From contig JAFVIC010000023.1 in assembly GCA_017477935.1 (NCBI GenBank), positions 1 through 47,104 on the forward strand: a stretch of DNA of 47,104 nucleotides. The letters run 5' to 3'. The notes beneath the pieces are model-generated. The model had not been told where the DNA came from. It was given only the letters and a program-made list of their open reading frames with translations, and searched no databases. Source of the stretch: Akkermansia sp. GTDB lineage: Bacteria; Verrucomicrobiota; Verrucomicrobiia; Verrucomicrobiales; Akkermansiaceae. How positions within the stretch are numbered: position 1 is the stretch's first letter; every line of letters starts with the position of its first letter. The position numbers and the translations under genes are program-made. Positions 24,877 through 32,660 of this stretch are shown here, one piece after another.

Positions 24877-25866
24877 TTAATAGTGACCGCCGCGGTCACC
24901 GTTGTGCCACTTCCATGCTGTTTCCACAATCTGGGTGACATCCTGATACTTGGGAATCCAGCCCAGAATCTCGGCGGCCTTGCGGGAATCTGCAATCAGG
25001 CGGGGCGGGTCACCCTCACGACGGGGGCCGTATTCCACGGGGGCTTTCATGCCGGTTACCTTCTCAGCGGCATCAATAATCTGCTTCACGGAGAAACCGT
25101 TGCCGGTGCCGAGGTTGAACCAGTTGGTGTCGCCGCCCTTCATCAGGTAGTCCAGCGCGCGCAGGTGGGCATCCGCCAGGTCATCCACATGGATGTAGTC
25201 GCGAATGCAGGTGCCGTCCGGGGTGTCGTAGTCGGTGCCGAATACGGTGATACCGGGGCGCTCGCCCTTAATGGCCTGCAGAATGACGGGGATGAGGTGG
25301 CTCTCCGGCTCGTGGTCTTCGCCGATAAGGCCGTCCACCGAGGCGCCGGAGGCGTTGAAATAGCGCAGGAATACGCTCTTGAGGCCATAAGCACGCTCGC
25401 AGTCCTTGCACACCTTCTCAAGCATGTACTTGGAACCGCCGTAGGGGTTGATGGGGTCTTGCTTCTCTGTCTCGGGGATGGGTACCTGAGTGGGCTCACC
25501 ATAGGTGGCGCAGGTGGAGGAGAAGACGAAGCGCTTGCAGCCGCCCAGCATCATGGCGCGCAGCAGCACCAAGGGCTTGGCGATGTTGTTCTCGTAGTAC
25601 TTGAGCGGGTCGGTAACCGACTCGCCTACCTGAATGAAGGCGGCGAAGTGCACCACGGCATCAAACTTGCCGTTGACGAGCAGGGGGTACACGATGGCGG
25701 GGTCGCCCAAATCACCCTTCACGAGCTTTACTTCTTTGTCAACAATAGCGGCGGGGTGGCCGTAGACCATGCTGTCGAGCACAGTCACATCAGCCCCGGC
25801 TTTTACCAGCTGGCGTACGGTGTGCGAGCCGATATAGCCGCAACCGCCTGTAACGAGTACTTTCAT
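24877..25866 (-). CDS. galE: UDP-glucose 4-epimerase
   Basis: GalE interconverts UDP-glucose and UDP-galactose, linking galactose use to glycan synthesis. The 329-residue short-chain dehydrogenase has the NAD motif TGGCGYIGSH (residues 6-15), the catalytic Ser/Thr region SSTCATYGEP, and YxxxK in YGGSKYMLE. The ATG at 25866 (MKVLVTGG) is the natural start; an upstream extension in frame would begin with low-complexity, unrelated sequence. It lies 34 bases after transaldolase in the same direction, forming a tal-galE operon ended by the terminator at 24821-24854. Confidence 0.95.
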   Translation of the reverse strand: MKVLVTGGCGYIGSHTVRQLVKAGADVTVLDSMVYGHPAAIVDKEVKLVKGDLGDPAIVYPLLVNGKFDAVVHFAAFIQVGESVTDPLKYYENNIAKPLVLLRAMMLGGCKRFVFSSTCATYGEPTQVPIPETEKQDPINPYGGSKYMLEKVCKDCERAYGLKSVFLRYFNASGASVDGLIGEDHEPESHLIPVILQAIKGERPGITVFGTDYDTPDGTCIRDYIHVDDLADAHLRALDYLMKGGDTNWFNLGTGNGFSVKQIIDAAEKVTGMKAPVEYGPRREGDPPRLIADSRKAAEILGWIPKYQDVTQIVETAWKWHNGDRGGHY

Positions 25867-25900
25867 GATTGTATGCGTGGGGGAGTAACGGTTAAGTGGT

Positions 25901-26854
25901 TCAGAGCATGGCGGCCAACATGGACTCCAGCTTGCGGATGTCAGCTGCAAAGCGGCGAATGCCGTCGGCTGTTTTTTCGGTGGCCATGGCGTCCTCATTG
26001 AAGAGGAAGCGGAAGTTCTTCTCGTCCGCCGGAATGCGCTCGATGTCGCTGGCTTTGGCGGCTTCTTCGTTCAGGCAGGGGGCCACGGGCTCCTCGCTCG
26101 CGGCGAGCTCGGCCAGCAGGCCGGGGGAGATGGTCAGCAGGTCACAACCGGCCAGTGCCAGCACCTCGCCCTTATTGCGGAAGGAGGCACCCATAATCTG
26201 CACAGGGTAGCCGAACTTCTTGTAATAGTTGTAAATGGTGCGCACGGAAACCACACCGGGGTCAGTCTCGGCAGTGTATTCCTCCTTCGTGTTCGCCTTG
26301 AACCAGTCCAGAATTCGGCCTACGAACGGGGAAATGAGGCGCACGCCTGCCTCGGCGCATGCCACAGCCTGTACCAGACTGAAGAGCAGGGTCAGGTTGG
26401 TGTGAATGCCCTCTTGCTCCAGCACACGGGCGGCCTGAATACCCTCCCAGGTGGAGGCAATCTTGATGAGTACTCGCTCGCGGGGAATACCGGCGGCCTC
26501 GTACATACCCATGATGCTGCGGGCGCGGGCGACCGTGGCTTCCGTGTCGAAAGACAGGCGGGCATCCACCTCGCTCGATACGCGACCCGGTACGCGCTTG
26601 AGAATTTCCAGACCGAAGGCTACCACGACCTTGTCCACAATCTCATCCATCAGCGCGGGAGTGATTTCACGGCCTTTGTAGGGGGCTACGGCTTCCTCCA
26701 CAATACTGCGGTATTCGGGCTTGCCGGCTGCAGCGAGAATGAGGGAAGGGTTGGTGGTGGCATCCTGCGGGGCAAACTCCTCCATCTGGCGGAAGTCACC
26801 CGTATCTGCTACCACGGTGGTGTACTGTTTCAGTTGCTCAAGTTGTGTTGCCAT
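25901..26854 (-). CDS. tal: Transaldolase (TalB type)
   Basis: Transaldolase moves a dihydroxyacetone unit between sugar phosphates in the non-oxidative pentose phosphate pathway. The 317-residue length equals E. coli TalB. The N-terminus [14 protein letters not shown] and [11 protein letters not shown] match closely. The Schiff-base Lys lies in [12 protein letters not shown]. The C-terminal region ([12 protein letters not shown]) is complete. The start is ATG 26854 (MATQLEQL); an ATG two codons upstream (26860) is also possible. A near-consensus promoter lies just upstream. It is the first gene of the tal-galE operon. Confidence 0.95.
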   Translation of the reverse strand: MATQLEQLKQYTTVVADTGDFRQMEEFAPQDATTNPSLILAAAGKPEYRSIVEEAVAPYKGREITPALMDEIVDKVVVAFGLEILKRVPGRVSSEVDARLSFDTEATVARARSIMGMYEAAGIPRERVLIKIASTWEGIQAARVLEQEGIHTNLTLLFSLVQAVACAEAGVRLISPFVGRILDWFKANTKEEYTAETDPGVVSVRTIYNYYKKFGYPVQIMGASFRNKGEVLALAGCDLLTISPGLLAELAASEEPVAPCLNEEAAKASDIERIPADEKNFRFLFNEDAMATEKTADGIRRFAADIRKLESMLAAML

Positions 26855-26881
26855 AAGCATTCGTGATTATTCTGCGCACCG

Positions 26882-26910
26882 ATTCTACCATACCCTGTTC
26901 GTTATGACAA
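26882..26910 (-). promoter_or_regulatory. tal-galE promoter
   Basis: On the minus strand, TTGTCA (26905-26910) and TAGAAT (26882-26887) are spaced by 17 bases, with GG before the -10. The start site would be near 26875, 15 to 21 bases before the start codon. Confidence 0.7.
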
Positions 26911-26995
26911 GCCGCATTTGTGCTCTCGGCACGGAAAAAGTCATGCCTCAGCCAAGTAAAATGTATGCCGGAGCGACATTTTTCAATGATTATGC

Positions 26996-27023
26996 TTGAC
27001 TCGTGCTTGCTCATCTGTATAAT
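26996..27023 (+). promoter_or_regulatory. rpmE promoter
   Basis: TTGACT (26996-27001) and a perfect TATAAT (27018-27023), 16 bases apart, face rightward. The start site would be near 27030, leaving a leader of about 32 bases that holds a small hairpin. It is divergent from the tal promoter. Confidence 0.75.
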
Positions 27024-27032
27024 CCCCTCCGC

Positions 27033-27051
27033 GCTGCGACGGTAACGCAGC
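27033..27051 (+). promoter_or_regulatory. Leader hairpin in front of rpmE
   Basis: GCTGCG (27033-27038) pairs with CGCAGC (27046-27051) on a 7-nt loop. It takes up most of the predicted leader and ends 10 bases before the ATG. It could stabilise the 5' end or serve as an L31 autoregulatory site; the latter is only a guess. Confidence 0.4.
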
Positions 27052-27061
27052 CTGAAAGACT

Positions 27062-27331
27062 ATGAAAGCTGATCTGCACCCCAAGTACAATCCTGTTGTG
27101 TTCGTGGACATCACCACGGGCCGCCGCTTCATCACCCGTTCCACCGCTACCTCCGCCAAGAAGGAAGAAATCGATGGCGTGGAGCACTATGTGATTTCCT
27201 GCGGTATTACCTCCGACTCTCACCCCTTCTTCACCGGTAAGAACCAGTTCGTGGATACCGAGGGTCGTATCGACAAGTTCCAGAAGCGCTTCGGCTCCGT
27301 GCGCCGCGCCAAGAAGCCCTCTCTGGGCTAA
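27062..27331 (+). CDS. rpmE: 50S ribosomal protein L31 type B
   Basis: L31 bridges the ribosomal subunits. This 89-residue version starts MKADLHPKYNPVVFVD and has SDSHPFFTGKNQF. It lacks the CxxC zinc-binding cysteines of type A L31; the only Cys is in VISCGI. That marks the zinc-independent B type, which in many bacteria replaces zinc L31 when zinc is scarce. No Zur box was evident in its promoter, so it may simply be the sole L31. A strong terminator follows, making it monocistronic. Confidence 0.94.
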   Translation: MKADLHPKYNPVVFVDITTGRRFITRSTATSAKKEEIDGVEHYVISCGITSDSHPFFTGKNQFVDTEGRIDKFQKRFGSVRRAKKPSLG

Positions 27332-27357
27332 AGTACCCCGGAACCTCCAAGTTTCAC

Positions 27358-27389
27358 AAGCCTGCAGTCCCCCGGATTGCAGGCTTTTT
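27358..27389 (+). terminator. Intrinsic terminator after rpmE
   Basis: AAGCCTGCA (27358-27366) pairs with TGCAGGCTT (27378-27386), followed by a T-run to 27389. It has classic form, 26 bases after the rpmE stop. Confidence 0.9.
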
Positions 27390-27443
27390 CGTGCCAGCAG
27401 GCGACTCACGCGCGCGCAATGTGCGCGTGAGCGCGTTTTTTGC

Positions 27444-27471
27444 TTGCATATTGACCAAAGTGTGAGATACT
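27444..27471 (+). promoter_or_regulatory. Candidate promoter for the MFS-acyltransferase fusion
   Basis: TTGCAT (27444-27449) and GATACT (27466-27471) are spaced by 16 bases. Thirteen bases separate the -10 from the ATG at 27485. The match is only moderate. Confidence 0.4.
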
Positions 27472-27484
27472 GGTGGGAGAAGCT

Positions 27485-30166
27485 ATGCAAGAAGAAGCTG
27501 AAAACTTTTACAAAGAGCCGTCGCGCAAAGAGTGGGCCGGATTTTGGACTCTTGTGGCCGTGCAGGCGGTGAATGCCTTTAATGAGAAGGCGGTGCAGTT
27601 CCTGCTCATTCCGTTGGGGGTGTGGCTGTGGGGGACGGCCGGCAGTGATTTGGAATATTTCCTCGGTGCGATATTCGTGTTGCCCTATATTTTATTCTCG
27701 CCCTTGGTGGGGTGGCTGGCAGACTGTTTCTGTAAGACTCGCATCATTCAGGTGATGAGCCTGTTGCAGATAGTGGTGATGGGCTGCATGTTGTTCTGCT
27801 TTTACAAGACGGATATGCGCGGGGCGATTATCTGGTTTGCGGTGTTTGCCACACAAGCCACGATATTGAGCCCGGCAAAGAAGGGGATTGTGAAAGATTT
27901 GCTGGGGTCGCGATACATCGGCTTCGGGTCGGGTATCATAGAAATCAGTCTTGTATTTGTGCTGTTGCTGGCGCAGATTGGAGTGTTCTTCTGGTTCAGT
28001 TATCTGCTGGATTCCTACACGAGTGAATACGTAGCGGTGCATGGTACTGATATTGGGGATCAGGAGTCGGGCTGGAGTGCCGTGAAATTCCCCACGGTAG
28101 TGTTTATTTGCATAGCCGGCGTGGTGGCGCTGTGTTCATTCCTGCTGCCCCGCTATCCGGTAAAGCCGAACAAGCCCTTTGCCTGGAGTCTGTTCTATGA
28201 GCACTTCGTGCAGGTGAAGTACCTGTGGAAAGACCGCGAATTGCGCCTGAGCGAACTGGGGATTGCTTATTTCTGGAGTTTGGCCGGCTCTCTGTTCCTG
28301 ATTCTTATTCAGATAGCCAAAGAAATGGCTGCTGCTGATCCGTCGATAGATTTCTCCATGCAGTGTGGCATATTGATGGCCTGGCTGGGTGGCGGCGTGG
28401 TGTTGGGTGGAGCCGTGGCCTCTCTGCTGTGCCGCGGTAAGAATGAACTGGGGCTTATTCCCTTCGGTGCCATTGGTATCACCATCAGTACGTTCATGCT
28501 CACCATGCTTGAGGTCGACAGCCTGGCCAGTAATATCTTCCTGACCCTCACGGGCGCTTTCGGGGCGGCGTATCTGGTGCCTCTCAACGCCTTCCTGCAA
28601 GATAACTGTGACCCCGCCAATCGTGGTAACATCATTGCAGCCGGTAACCTCATCGACAACCTCATGGGCTTGGTGGCCGTGGTTATCATGTGGCTGATGA
28701 ACAACTACGGGGCAGGTCCCCGTGATCAGTTCCTGGTGCTTTTCCTGCTTAGCGCCTTCATCATGGTGACATCTCTGCGACTGATTCCGCAGGAATTCAT
28801 CCGCATGGTGGGTATCTGGTGCATGCGTTTCTTCTACCGCCCGCGAGTCATCGGGGCTGACCGCATACCTCCGGTGGGCGGGGCTCTTATCGTGTGCAAT
28901 CACGTGACATATGCAGACGCCTTGTTCCTGACCATGATTTGCCCTCGGCCTATTCGTTTCGTTGTGGCGGAGGAATTCATGGCGGCCAAGCTGTTGGGCT
29001 GGTTGCTTGAGATTTTCAACTCACTGCCTATTTCGAGCCACAACCCGCGCGAGGCTATCATGAAGGCGGCCAAGGGGATTGAGAAGGGCGACCTTATCTG
29101 CATATTCCCCGAAGGGCAGCTCACCCGCACCGGGTGCCTGACTCCCATTCGCCGCGGTATGGAAATCATTGCTCGCCGTGCTCATGCGCCAATTATCCCC
29201 ATTTATATGGACGGGCTTTGGGGAAGCGTGTTCTCCTACTACAGAAACCGATTCTTCTATACGCTGCCGTTCAAATTGCCGCGTCATGTGCCCTACGGTT
29301 ACACGGTGATGGTAGGGGAGCCCATGCACGAGGATTTTAATTCTCAGGCTGTGTTGGCGGCGTTCCGTAGTTTATCGGCCGGGTGTCTGGAGGTAGCCGG
29401 TGGTGGCAGCCGTGATGAGCTGCTGCGCCTGCTTGAAGTGCGCGGTCGCCGCCCTGTAGTGCACTGGAAGGGTGGTTCTCTGAGTGGTTTTCAGGTAGCC
29501 GGTGCGGTCATTTCCCGCAAGGTGCCTGAGAATTGTCCCCCGCTTGCTGCCAAGTGGATAGAGGTGCTGCTGGAGGCCACGCGTGACCTGGAGCAACTGC
29601 ACCGCCTGTGGCTTAATGTGGAGCAGGTTCGCCGTGTGAATGCCCTCAAAGAGGGGCGCCACCGCCTGCTCACCACGGTGGGGCACGGGGAGCCGCATGA
29701 AATGGTGCTCGGCACGCTCTGGCCTATTATCACCCGTACTCCTGTGCACCTTATAGATTCTGCTGACGAGCCGATAGAGAACCGCATTTCCCAGATTGTG
29801 GGCAGTACCCACATGCGCCGTATTCTGCTGAAGGCCATCCCGCCGCGTCAGATGCCCTTCTACGATTTCAGCAATGGTCCCGACATTTCCACACCGAACA
29901 TGCGTTGGCGCCCCTGCTATGCCACACCGGGCGGTACCATCATCTCCATGAGCACGGTGCACAGTGTGTTCAAACTTTCTGACGGCACCATACAGCTGGG
30001 CGTGCGCCCCCGCACGCGTGGGTTGCTCTTGCCCTGTTACCGTGTGCAGGGGAATGGCGGAGCTGAAGATGGGGTGGTGCTTTCCGGCCCCAGTCTGGCG
30101 TCCCCTTATACCTGCTCGTCCAAGCTTTATCTCGACGAAATCGGTTTCCTTAAACAACTGTTCTGA
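27485..30166 (+). CDS. MFS transporter fused to PlsC-type acyltransferase, with a ligase-like tail
   Basis: An 893-residue protein. Residues 1-430 are an MFS transporter of about 12 helices (LplT-like: AVNAFNEKAVQFLLIPLG). Residues 455-640 are a glycerophosphate acyltransferase domain with NHVTYAD (472-478) and FPEGQLTRTG (541-550). The last ~250 residues resemble a decayed acyl-adenylate ligase: RPRTRGLLLPCY...VVLSGPSLASPYT follows the GTVGRPLPG...GPNVM.GY pattern, but the ATP loop is missing. Complete LplT-PlsC-Aas fusions import and re-acylate lysophospholipids at the inner membrane. This one may lack the activation step. ATG 27485 is preceded by GGGAG at 5 bases; a GTG at 27473 is less likely. 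Confidence 0.85.
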   Translation: MQEEAENFYKEPSRKEWAGFWTLVAVQAVNAFNEKAVQFLLIPLGVWLWGTAGSDLEYFLGAIFVLPYILFSPLVGWLADCFCKTRIIQVMSLLQIVVMGCMLFCFYKTDMRGAIIWFAVFATQATILSPAKKGIVKDLLGSRYIGFGSGIIEISLVFVLLLAQIGVFFWFSYLLDSYTSEYVAVHGTDIGDQESGWSAVKFPTVVFICIAGVVALCSFLLPRYPVKPNKPFAWSLFYEHFVQVKYLWKDRELRLSELGIAYFWSLAGSLFLILIQIAKEMAAADPSIDFSMQCGILMAWLGGGVVLGGAVASLLCRGKNELGLIPFGAIGITISTFMLTMLEVDSLASNIFLTLTGAFGAAYLVPLNAFLQDNCDPANRGNIIAAGNLIDNLMGLVAVVIMWLMNNYGAGPRDQFLVLFLLSAFIMVTSLRLIPQEFIRMVGIWCMRFFYRPRVIGADRIPPVGGALIVCNHVTYADALFLTMICPRPIRFVVAEEFMAAKLLGWLLEIFNSLPISSHNPREAIMKAAKGIEKGDLICIFPEGQLTRTGCLTPIRRGMEIIARRAHAPIIPIYMDGLWGSVFSYYRNRFFYTLPFKLPRHVPYGYTVMVGEPMHEDFNSQAVLAAFRSLSAGCLEVAGGGSRDELLRLLEVRGRRPVVHWKGGSLSGFQVAGAVISRKVPENCPPLAAKWIEVLLEATRDLEQLHRLWLNVEQVRRVNALKEGRHRLLTTVGHGEPHEMVLGTLWPIITRTPVHLIDSADEPIENRISQIVGSTHMRRILLKAIPPRQMPFYDFSNGPDISTPNMRWRPCYATPGGTIISMSTVHSVFKLSDGTIQLGVRPRTRGLLLPCYRVQGNGGAEDGVVLSGPSLASPYTCSSKLYLDEIGFLKQLF

Positions 30167-30196
30167 TTTGCATCGGGGCGCTTGCCTCACCTGTAC

Positions 30197-30232
30197 AAAA
30201 GCCGCAGCACCCTGAGAGGCGCTGCGGCTTTT
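30197..30232. terminator. Bidirectional terminator between convergent genes
   Basis: AAAAGCCGCAGC (30197-30208) pairs with GCTGCGGCTTTT (30221-30232) on a 12-nt loop, with U-tracts on both strands. It ends the MFS fusion gene from the left and the nuoB operon from the right. Confidence 0.88.
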
Positions 30233-30256
30233 GCGTGCAGATTGTTGTGGCGCGGC

Positions 30257-30559
30257 TCAGTGTTTTTTGCGCAGGGTATGCAGGCGCTGCTCCATCTTGG
30301 GGCGCAGGTGGTACTCAATCCATGCGTATGCGGCCTCCAGACCGTCTGATTTGAATATTCGGCCTATCTGAGCCTCGACTCCTGTGGCGTTGCCGGTGAG
30401 GCGCAGGAAATCGTTGCTGGTGAATTCTATGAAGAGCTTGCCATCTATCTGCCCGCGGAATGAGAGAATCCACTCGCGTACATAGAGCGCGAGAATGGCA
30501 TCTCCCACCCAGGCTTGGGCGCGTGTCTTGGGGTCTAAATCAGGGGGAAGGGCGGACAT
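30257..30559 (-). CDS. Small RNase III-fold protein (Mini-III-like)
   Basis: A 100-residue protein. AQAWVGDAILALYVREWIL (about residues 14-32) matches the RNase III signature helix and keeps the catalytic Asp of GDA. VEAQIGRIFKSDGLEAA (about residues 61-77) matches the second catalytic helix with its Glu. The Glu residues that precede GD in full RNase III are replaced (AQAW). There is no double-stranded-RNA-binding domain. Mini-III enzymes, which process 23S rRNA in Bacillus, have this compact layout but are longer. Activity is uncertain. It is the last gene of the nuoB operon, 19 bases after the lipoprotein gene. Confidence 0.7.
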   Translation of the reverse strand: MSALPPDLDPKTRAQAWVGDAILALYVREWILSFRGQIDGKLFIEFTSNDFLRLTGNATGVEAQIGRIFKSDGLEAAYAWIEYHLRPKMEQRLHTLRKKH

Positions 30560-30578
30560 CGGCGTGAAATAATATAAA

Positions 30579-31238
30579 TCAGGCGGTAATGGAGCCTGTC
30601 ATGGGGGTGGTAGACGTGGGCTGAATGGGGGCAGTGGGTTGCGGCTCCGGCGGCATGAGCTGCTGAAGACGCTGCTGCACCTCAGTTTCGGCGTCTGAGT
30701 TCCAGTAGCCTGAATCCAGCTCGATGGCTATGTTGCTATAGGGCAGGCGGGTGGAGGTGCGGATGTAGAGAATTCGGAAATCCTTGGCTGCCTGAGCCAA
30801 CTGCATGTCGATAACGCGATTGTTGACAGTGTAGTGAAAACGGCCGAGCAGCAGTTTTTCCAGTTCGTTGCGGTGCTGGGTGATTCCCGGGGCGCGCGCT
30901 TCCGGCACAACGGAGAGTTCATGACTCACCCAGATACGCGGTACGACAGCGCCTTCGATTTCGAGCAAATCGAGCACCTCGCGAAAGGTGTCAATCGTGT
31001 TTGCAGGTACAGTTATGCTCACGATACCGCTACCGGCAGGCAGGGGGCAGGCGGGGTCTGCCACTACTACCCAGTTGCGCGCTCCCAGTTGCAGCAGGTT
31101 CGGGGCAATCTTGGCGCGGGTGATGTGCACGTCGTCCACGACTCGCACCCCCATTTGCTGGCATGAACTAAACAGCGTGGCGGCTGCCGTAAGTACGGCC
31201 GCCGCCAGGCTCAAGTAACTGGTAGTGAGCGGTTTCAC
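30579..31238 (-). CDS. Lipoprotein with an RbsD/FucU-like fold
   Basis: A 219-residue protein starting at a GTG. The signal peptide ends at Cys26 (TLFSSC), so a lipid anchor is likely. Residues about 42-190 follow ribose pyranase/fucose mutarotase (RbsD/FucU): LLQLGARNWVVVADPACPLP aligns with SRLGHTDTLVVCDAGLPIP of RbsD. IRTSTRLPYSNIAI aligns with IRSGECSPYANIIL. The catalytic His of the LGH segment is Ala here, while the Tyr and Asn of the PY.N motif remain. It is probably a binding or structural protein rather than a mutarotase. The C-terminus is Pro/Thr-rich. It lies 22 bases after nuoC, in the nuo operon. Confidence 0.65.
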   Translation of the reverse strand: MKPLTTSYLSLAAAVLTAAATLFSSCQQMGVRVVDDVHITRAKIAPNLLQLGARNWVVVADPACPLPAGSGIVSITVPANTIDTFREVLDLLEIEGAVVPRIWVSHELSVVPEARAPGITQHRNELEKLLLGRFHYTVNNRVIDMQLAQAAKDFRILYIRTSTRLPYSNIAIELDSGYWNSDAETEVQQRLQQLMPPEPQPTAPIQPTSTTPMTGSITA

Positions 31239-31260
31239 CGGTGAATCAGGACTCGGTGTC

Positions 31261-31836
31261 TCAATCGCGTGCGCGCGGCTCTCGCTCGCCGGCTGTCATC
31301 ACACCCGGGCGGGTTGTGAAGGGGCCACCTGCGGTCGGAGCTTTTTCGGTGAATGCCACACCGGGAAGCTCGGTGGGTTTGCCGGCAACGGGGAAATCCT
31401 TGCGCAGCGGGTGGTAGGGGTAACCGTCCCACATCAGAATGCGGCGCAAATCAGGGTGCCCCACGAACTCGATGCCCATCAGGTCATACTGCTCGCGCTC
31501 CAGCCAGTTGGCCGAACGCCACACATTGCACAGGCTCGGTACGGCGCAGTTGCTCTCGCTGACGGGGCAGCGCACCAGCAGGTTGGCTCCGGTTTCAGCC
31601 TGAGTGATGGTGTAGTTCACCTCATAACGGGGCTCTTGCCCCAGGTTGTCAACGGATGATACGCACAACAGCATGTCGAAACCGCAGCTCTCTTTCGCAA
31701 AGCTCATTACCTCTGCCAGATCGGCCGGGGCAATGGTAAGCGTGATGTCGCCGCGGAACTCGTTGCGGCTGACCTGCGGGAAGCGGGCGCAGATGCGCTC
31801 GGCAGCACTGCTTTGAAGGGTGGTGAGTTCGGCCAT
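31261..31836 (-). CDS. nuoC: NADH-quinone oxidoreductase subunit C
   Basis: This is the 30-kDa subunit of the peripheral arm of complex I, near the quinone site. The 191-residue protein carries the signature WLEREQYDLMGIEFVGHPDL and the RRILMWDGYPYHPLRKDFP stretch that follows. It is not fused to NuoD; no nuoD follows. It sits 42 bases after nuoB, so these two subunits are co-transcribed and the rest of complex I must be elsewhere. An Arg- and Glu-rich tail (AGEREPRARD) ends the protein. Confidence 0.95.
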   Translation of the reverse strand: MAELTTLQSSAAERICARFPQVSRNEFRGDITLTIAPADLAEVMSFAKESCGFDMLLCVSSVDNLGQEPRYEVNYTITQAETGANLLVRCPVSESNCAVPSLCNVWRSANWLEREQYDLMGIEFVGHPDLRRILMWDGYPYHPLRKDFPVAGKPTELPGVAFTEKAPTAGGPFTTRPGVMTAGEREPRARD

Positions 31837-31878
31837 GGTGATACTGGGAAACTTTTTTGTTGTATTTCTCGGGGGAAA

Positions 31879-32466
31879 TTAGTCGGTGATAGGCATCTTG
31901 GCGGTGATGGTGTCCGCATTCTGAGCCACGCGCGGTTCGTGGGTCTTGAAGAACCCCTTGAGCGGGTGCTCGGTGGTCATAATCTTATCTTTCAGGGTCA
32001 TCAGGCCCTGCAGCAGAGCCTCCGGGCGGGGAGGACAGCCGGAAATGTACACATCAACGGGAACAATCTTGTCGACACCCTGCAGCACGGAGTATGAGCG
32101 GAACATGCCGCCCGAGCAGGCGCAGGCGCCGCAGGCTATGCACCACTTGGGCTCAGGCATCTGGTCCCAAATGCGGCGCACCTGCATGGCCATCTTGTAG
32201 GTGATGGTGCCGCAGATGAACATGAAGTCGGCCTGGTGCGGTGTGTAGCGGTTCACCTCAGAACCGAAGCGGGAAATGTCGTAGCGTGAGCAGGAGGCTG
32301 CCATGTACTCAATGGCACAGCAAGAGGTGCCCATGGGCATGGGCCACAGCGAGTGTTGCTGCACCCAGTTAATGGCAGCCTCTGCCGTGGTGTAGAGGAA
32401 GCCGCCATCGGCATCCGGGTCGCACATGTAATTCTGCTCGATTTCCTGAAGATTGTCACTTGCCAT
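31879..32466 (-). CDS. nuoB: NADH-quinone oxidoreductase subunit B
   Basis: NuoB holds iron-sulfur cluster N2, which passes electrons to quinone. The 195-residue protein keeps the tandem cysteines (GTSCCAIE), the second set (CIACGACACSGGMF) and the last ligand (SGCPPRPE). It has an N-terminal extension of about 25 residues that includes one Cys (NYMCDPDADGG). It is the first gene of a four-gene operon with nuoC, an RbsD-like lipoprotein and a Mini-III-like protein. nuoA, usually just upstream, is absent; bamA is divergent there. Confidence 0.95.
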   Translation of the reverse strand: MASDNLQEIEQNYMCDPDADGGFLYTTAEAAINWVQQHSLWPMPMGTSCCAIEYMAASCSRYDISRFGSEVNRYTPHQADFMFICGTITYKMAMQVRRIWDQMPEPKWCIACGACACSGGMFRSYSVLQGVDKIVPVDVYISGCPPRPEALLQGLMTLKDKIMTTEHPLKGFFKTHEPRVAQNADTITAKMPITD

Positions 32467-32510
32467 ATCGTACGGTACAGGGGGTGTGTCATGCTACCCT
32501 GTCGAGCAAC

Positions 32511-32539
32511 AGCATACCTTATTTTTGCCTGCTGCGCAA
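32511..32539 (-). promoter_or_regulatory. nuoB operon promoter
   Basis: On the minus strand, TTGCGC (32534-32539) and TATGCT (32511-32516) have 17-base spacing and GG before the -10. AGGTATGCTGTTG is shared with the rpe promoter, and CTTGC lies at the same distance upstream. The predicted leader is about 38 bases. Confidence 0.55.
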
Positions 32540-32623
32540 GCCAAATTTGTGCGGCTGTTCAACTTTGTACGGATTCATTGCGCAGATGAACGTGTGCTAC
32601 AAAATAAATGCCTTGATAAATGC

Positions 32624-32652
32624 TTGACAGGGGGAGAGCAGTCAGGTAGACT
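32624..32652 (+). promoter_or_regulatory. bamA promoter abutting the start codon
   Basis: A perfect TTGACA (32624-32629) and TAGACT (32647-32652) have 17-base spacing. Only 8 bases lie between the -10 and the bamA ATG, so the predicted start site is within about two bases of the ATG. The GGAAGGG just before the ATG would then not be in the mRNA. Confidence 0.7.
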
Positions 32653-32660
32653 GGAAGGGT

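Noticed and set aside
24814..26001. 395-codon plus-strand frame
   Set aside because: It lies antisense to galE across the whole gene and starts in the galE terminator. The minus-strand GalE is certain.
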